This document shows, one piece after another, positions 62,441 to 64,000 of a stretch of 64,000 nucleotides of DNA. The DNA comes from Lumnitzera littorea. Its lineage: Eukaryota; Streptophyta; Magnoliopsida; Myrtales; Combretaceae. The translations under genes were made by a program, and so were the position numbers. Numbering within the stretch: the first letter of the stretch is position 1; every line of letters starts with the position of its first letter. The stretch lies in assembly GCA_024138015.1 (NCBI GenBank), contig JAMXBB010000010.1:80496038-80560037 (forward strand), given 5' to 3'. The notes below the pieces were generated by a model. That model searched no databases. It had not been told where the DNA came from and saw only the letters and a program-made list of their open reading frames with translations.

Positions 62441-62544
62441 CTAGTCAAGGGTCAGTATTAAACGGGTAGGGTTTAATATTGATCGATTTAAAATAAAAAC
62501 TAATTTAAAAAAAAAAACTAGGAGGTGAAAAACAAAGTTCGACA

Positions 62545-64000
62545 GCTTAGCAACTCCACTGAGAAAGTCAAAAAGGCTAGCCATTTAAAAACATTCCAAA
62601 ATTAAAATTGCTTTTCAAAATACCTATGTTATTTAGTTATTTGTTTATTTATTTATATATTTATTTGTTTATTTGTTATTAACTTCATGTGTATATTTTA
62701 TTTTTTGTTATCATGTTTTATCAAAAATGCAGGATAGATGCGATCAGACTCAAGTTATCTTAAGACGTAAGGAGGAGGGCCATTATGCAAGTTCTAGGCA
62801 TTGTGGGATAACCACTGCTCGGGACCGATTAAGCCACCCTACTTAAGCTCATTGTGACCAATGAAAGTGTTTTCTAAAAACAAGTGAGGTCATAAAGTTT
62901 AAGGACCTTTTAGAACTGACCCTAATTGTATATACTTCCCTCTAAGCATGAGTTAATACGCTACCCTTAAGAAATTGCAACCCTACTAATCGTTCAAGAG
63001 TTTTAATGTAATCAAGTTTTTGAAAATTATAATAGGGTACAACTTAAGGAGTAATGTATTAACCCAAACGATCCTAACATCTGCATATTTCCACGTTTTT
63101 TCTTCTTTTGTTGTATTGATGATTAATTCTTGCCCATAAAATGTGTAGACGTAGGATGGTAGACAACTAAGCAAATGATCAGGTGAAAGATAGGCCACTG
63201 GACATCTCTAAGATTTGTGAACAGATGTTAAGAGATGAGATTACCTACTTAAAGGAAAAGCTTGAGTGTTCTAAGGCTCACAACCGAACCTTAAGGTCCC
63301 TTCCAGTATAGGTCATTGGGGATACTTATGAGATGATAGAGGACCTTAAGGCTTATATACGAAACTTAATGTAAGGTTTTCTCCAATTCAAAGCCTAGAA
63401 TAAACATCAAATTCTTAAATAAATATTAGCTTATATGCCTTTGTTTTTGTATTTTGATCTTTTTTCAAAATAATAAATCTCTCTTTAATTCATTGTTCTT
63501 CATGCTTTAATATTCCCGTCTTTGTAAATAATCTTTCAATAAGCATTTATCTAACCACTATTCCTTCTCATTTAGGAAAATTTAAATAAATCCATAGACT
63601 TGTAAATAGAAACCTAAAAATCACCATCCTTATTTATAAATTATTTTCTAAAAAAAAAACTTTACTTTCTCTCTCTAAAAAAAAAGAAACAAAAATTGGA
63701 AAAAAATATATAAATAAAAAAATTTGCCAACGGCTATAAGTCCTTACGAGCTCAAAAAGCCAACCTAAGCTTAGGCCTTTGACCCACGTAAGTAACCAAT
63801 CTAAACACTTGGCTTTCAACCCATACAAGATCCTTCAATTTATTAAAGAAGCCAATATGAGCCCCTTGGCCCATTCAACACAAACACAAGCCCTTTGGCC
63901 CATTTAACCCAAACACAAGCCATTTGGCCAACACCAACCTTAAGCTCATTCGAGCAACTTACCTAAACATAGGCCGCTTGGCTAGGCGTTCAACCTAAAC
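62545..64000 (+). mobile_element. 5' internal region of the Tat/Ogre-like element, partial
   Basis: A primer-binding-like TTAGCAACTCCACTGAGAAAG begins at about 62547; related elements carry a TTGGCGACTCC-type site. Downstream is leader and possible gag start (about 62722-63400), including a charged helical stretch (ISKICEQMLRDEITYLKEKL, about 63205-63265). Stops make any full frame doubtful. The element continues beyond the window. The minus-strand frames at 62986 and 63634 are not considered genes. Confidence 0.45.
63860..63946. repeat. 29-bp tandem repeat, about 2.5 units
   Basis: Units start at 63860, 63889 and 63918, each beginning AGCC(C/A)(C/T)TTGGCC and continuing with a CATTCAACACAAACACA-like tail. 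Diverged relatives occur upstream (63770-63860) and downstream to the end of the window. There are no unique spacers. Confidence 0.75.

Larger units (their letters stand above)
55305..62544 (+). mobile_element. Probable Tat/Ogre-like gypsy LTR, interrupted by a solo LTR
   Basis: Begins TGCAAATACCTCATTTTTGC, a start style I associate with Ogre/Tat LTRs. It continues through a CT-rich stretch (55870-56340) and a segment around 57400 (GCAGGTACGTAGGCAC) and 57730 (TCGGATGGTGACTCCA) of the kind found in these LTRs. It ends near GTTCGACA at 62544, right before a primer-binding-like TTAGCAACTCCACTGAG. Without the inserted 57795-62440 the LTR would be about 2.6 kb. Only one LTR is in the window, so neither the pair nor the target duplication can be verified. 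The frame at 56087-56329 lies in the CT-rich part and is not considered a gene. Confidence 0.5.

Noticed and set aside
63860..64000. Array of short repeats reminiscent of a CRISPR
   Set aside because: The units are directly adjacent without unique spacers and the genome is clearly eukaryotic.

Overview
The window is nuclear DNA from a flowering plant, most likely a eudicot. It is AT-rich, its three recognisable genes have GT-AG introns, and nearly all of the remaining recognisable content is plant LTR retrotransposon. The species cannot be named from the sequence alone.

Bases 1-26300 are the gene-bearing part. Three genes lie on the + strand: a 12-exon gene for a predicted 487-residue protein with an ARM/HEAT-like C-terminus (2079-8938, possibly related to the senescence-associated AAF proteins); a 3-exon gene for a membrane-anchored myosin-binding protein with a DUF593/GTD-binding coiled coil (16012-19185); and a 2-exon HMGA-type chromatin protein with an H1/H5 globular domain and four AT-hooks (24796-25959). 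Two old Ty1/copia fragments lie here, one antisense inside an intron of the first gene and one between genes 1 and 2.

Bases 26310-50100 are a diverged duplication of about 1 kb (3' flank of the HMGA gene), whose second copy was split by a nested stack of Ty3/gypsy elements. The outer element A (+ strand, 28643-49828) has both LTRs, a primer-binding site, a polypurine tract and a near-perfect 5-bp target duplication. Inside it sit B (- strand, 31381-39795, duplication AACCA) and D (- strand, 40582-46384, duplication CCACC). Inside B sits C (- strand, 34643-36452, duplication ACAAG/ACAAT). All are full of stops and frameshifts, so none can be autonomous.

Bases 50100-55300 are AT-rich with one gag remnant. 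Bases 55305-64000 look like a long LTR plus the 5' internal part of a Tat/Ogre-like gypsy element running off the window. That LTR appears to be interrupted by a 4.6-kb solo LTR (57795-62440) flanked by CTAGT on both sides.

The three genes share no operon-like logic or pathway. I found no novel biosynthetic, defence or regulatory system. The most informative content is the transposon stratigraphy, which gives a relative order of events: duplication, then A, then B and D, then C inside B.
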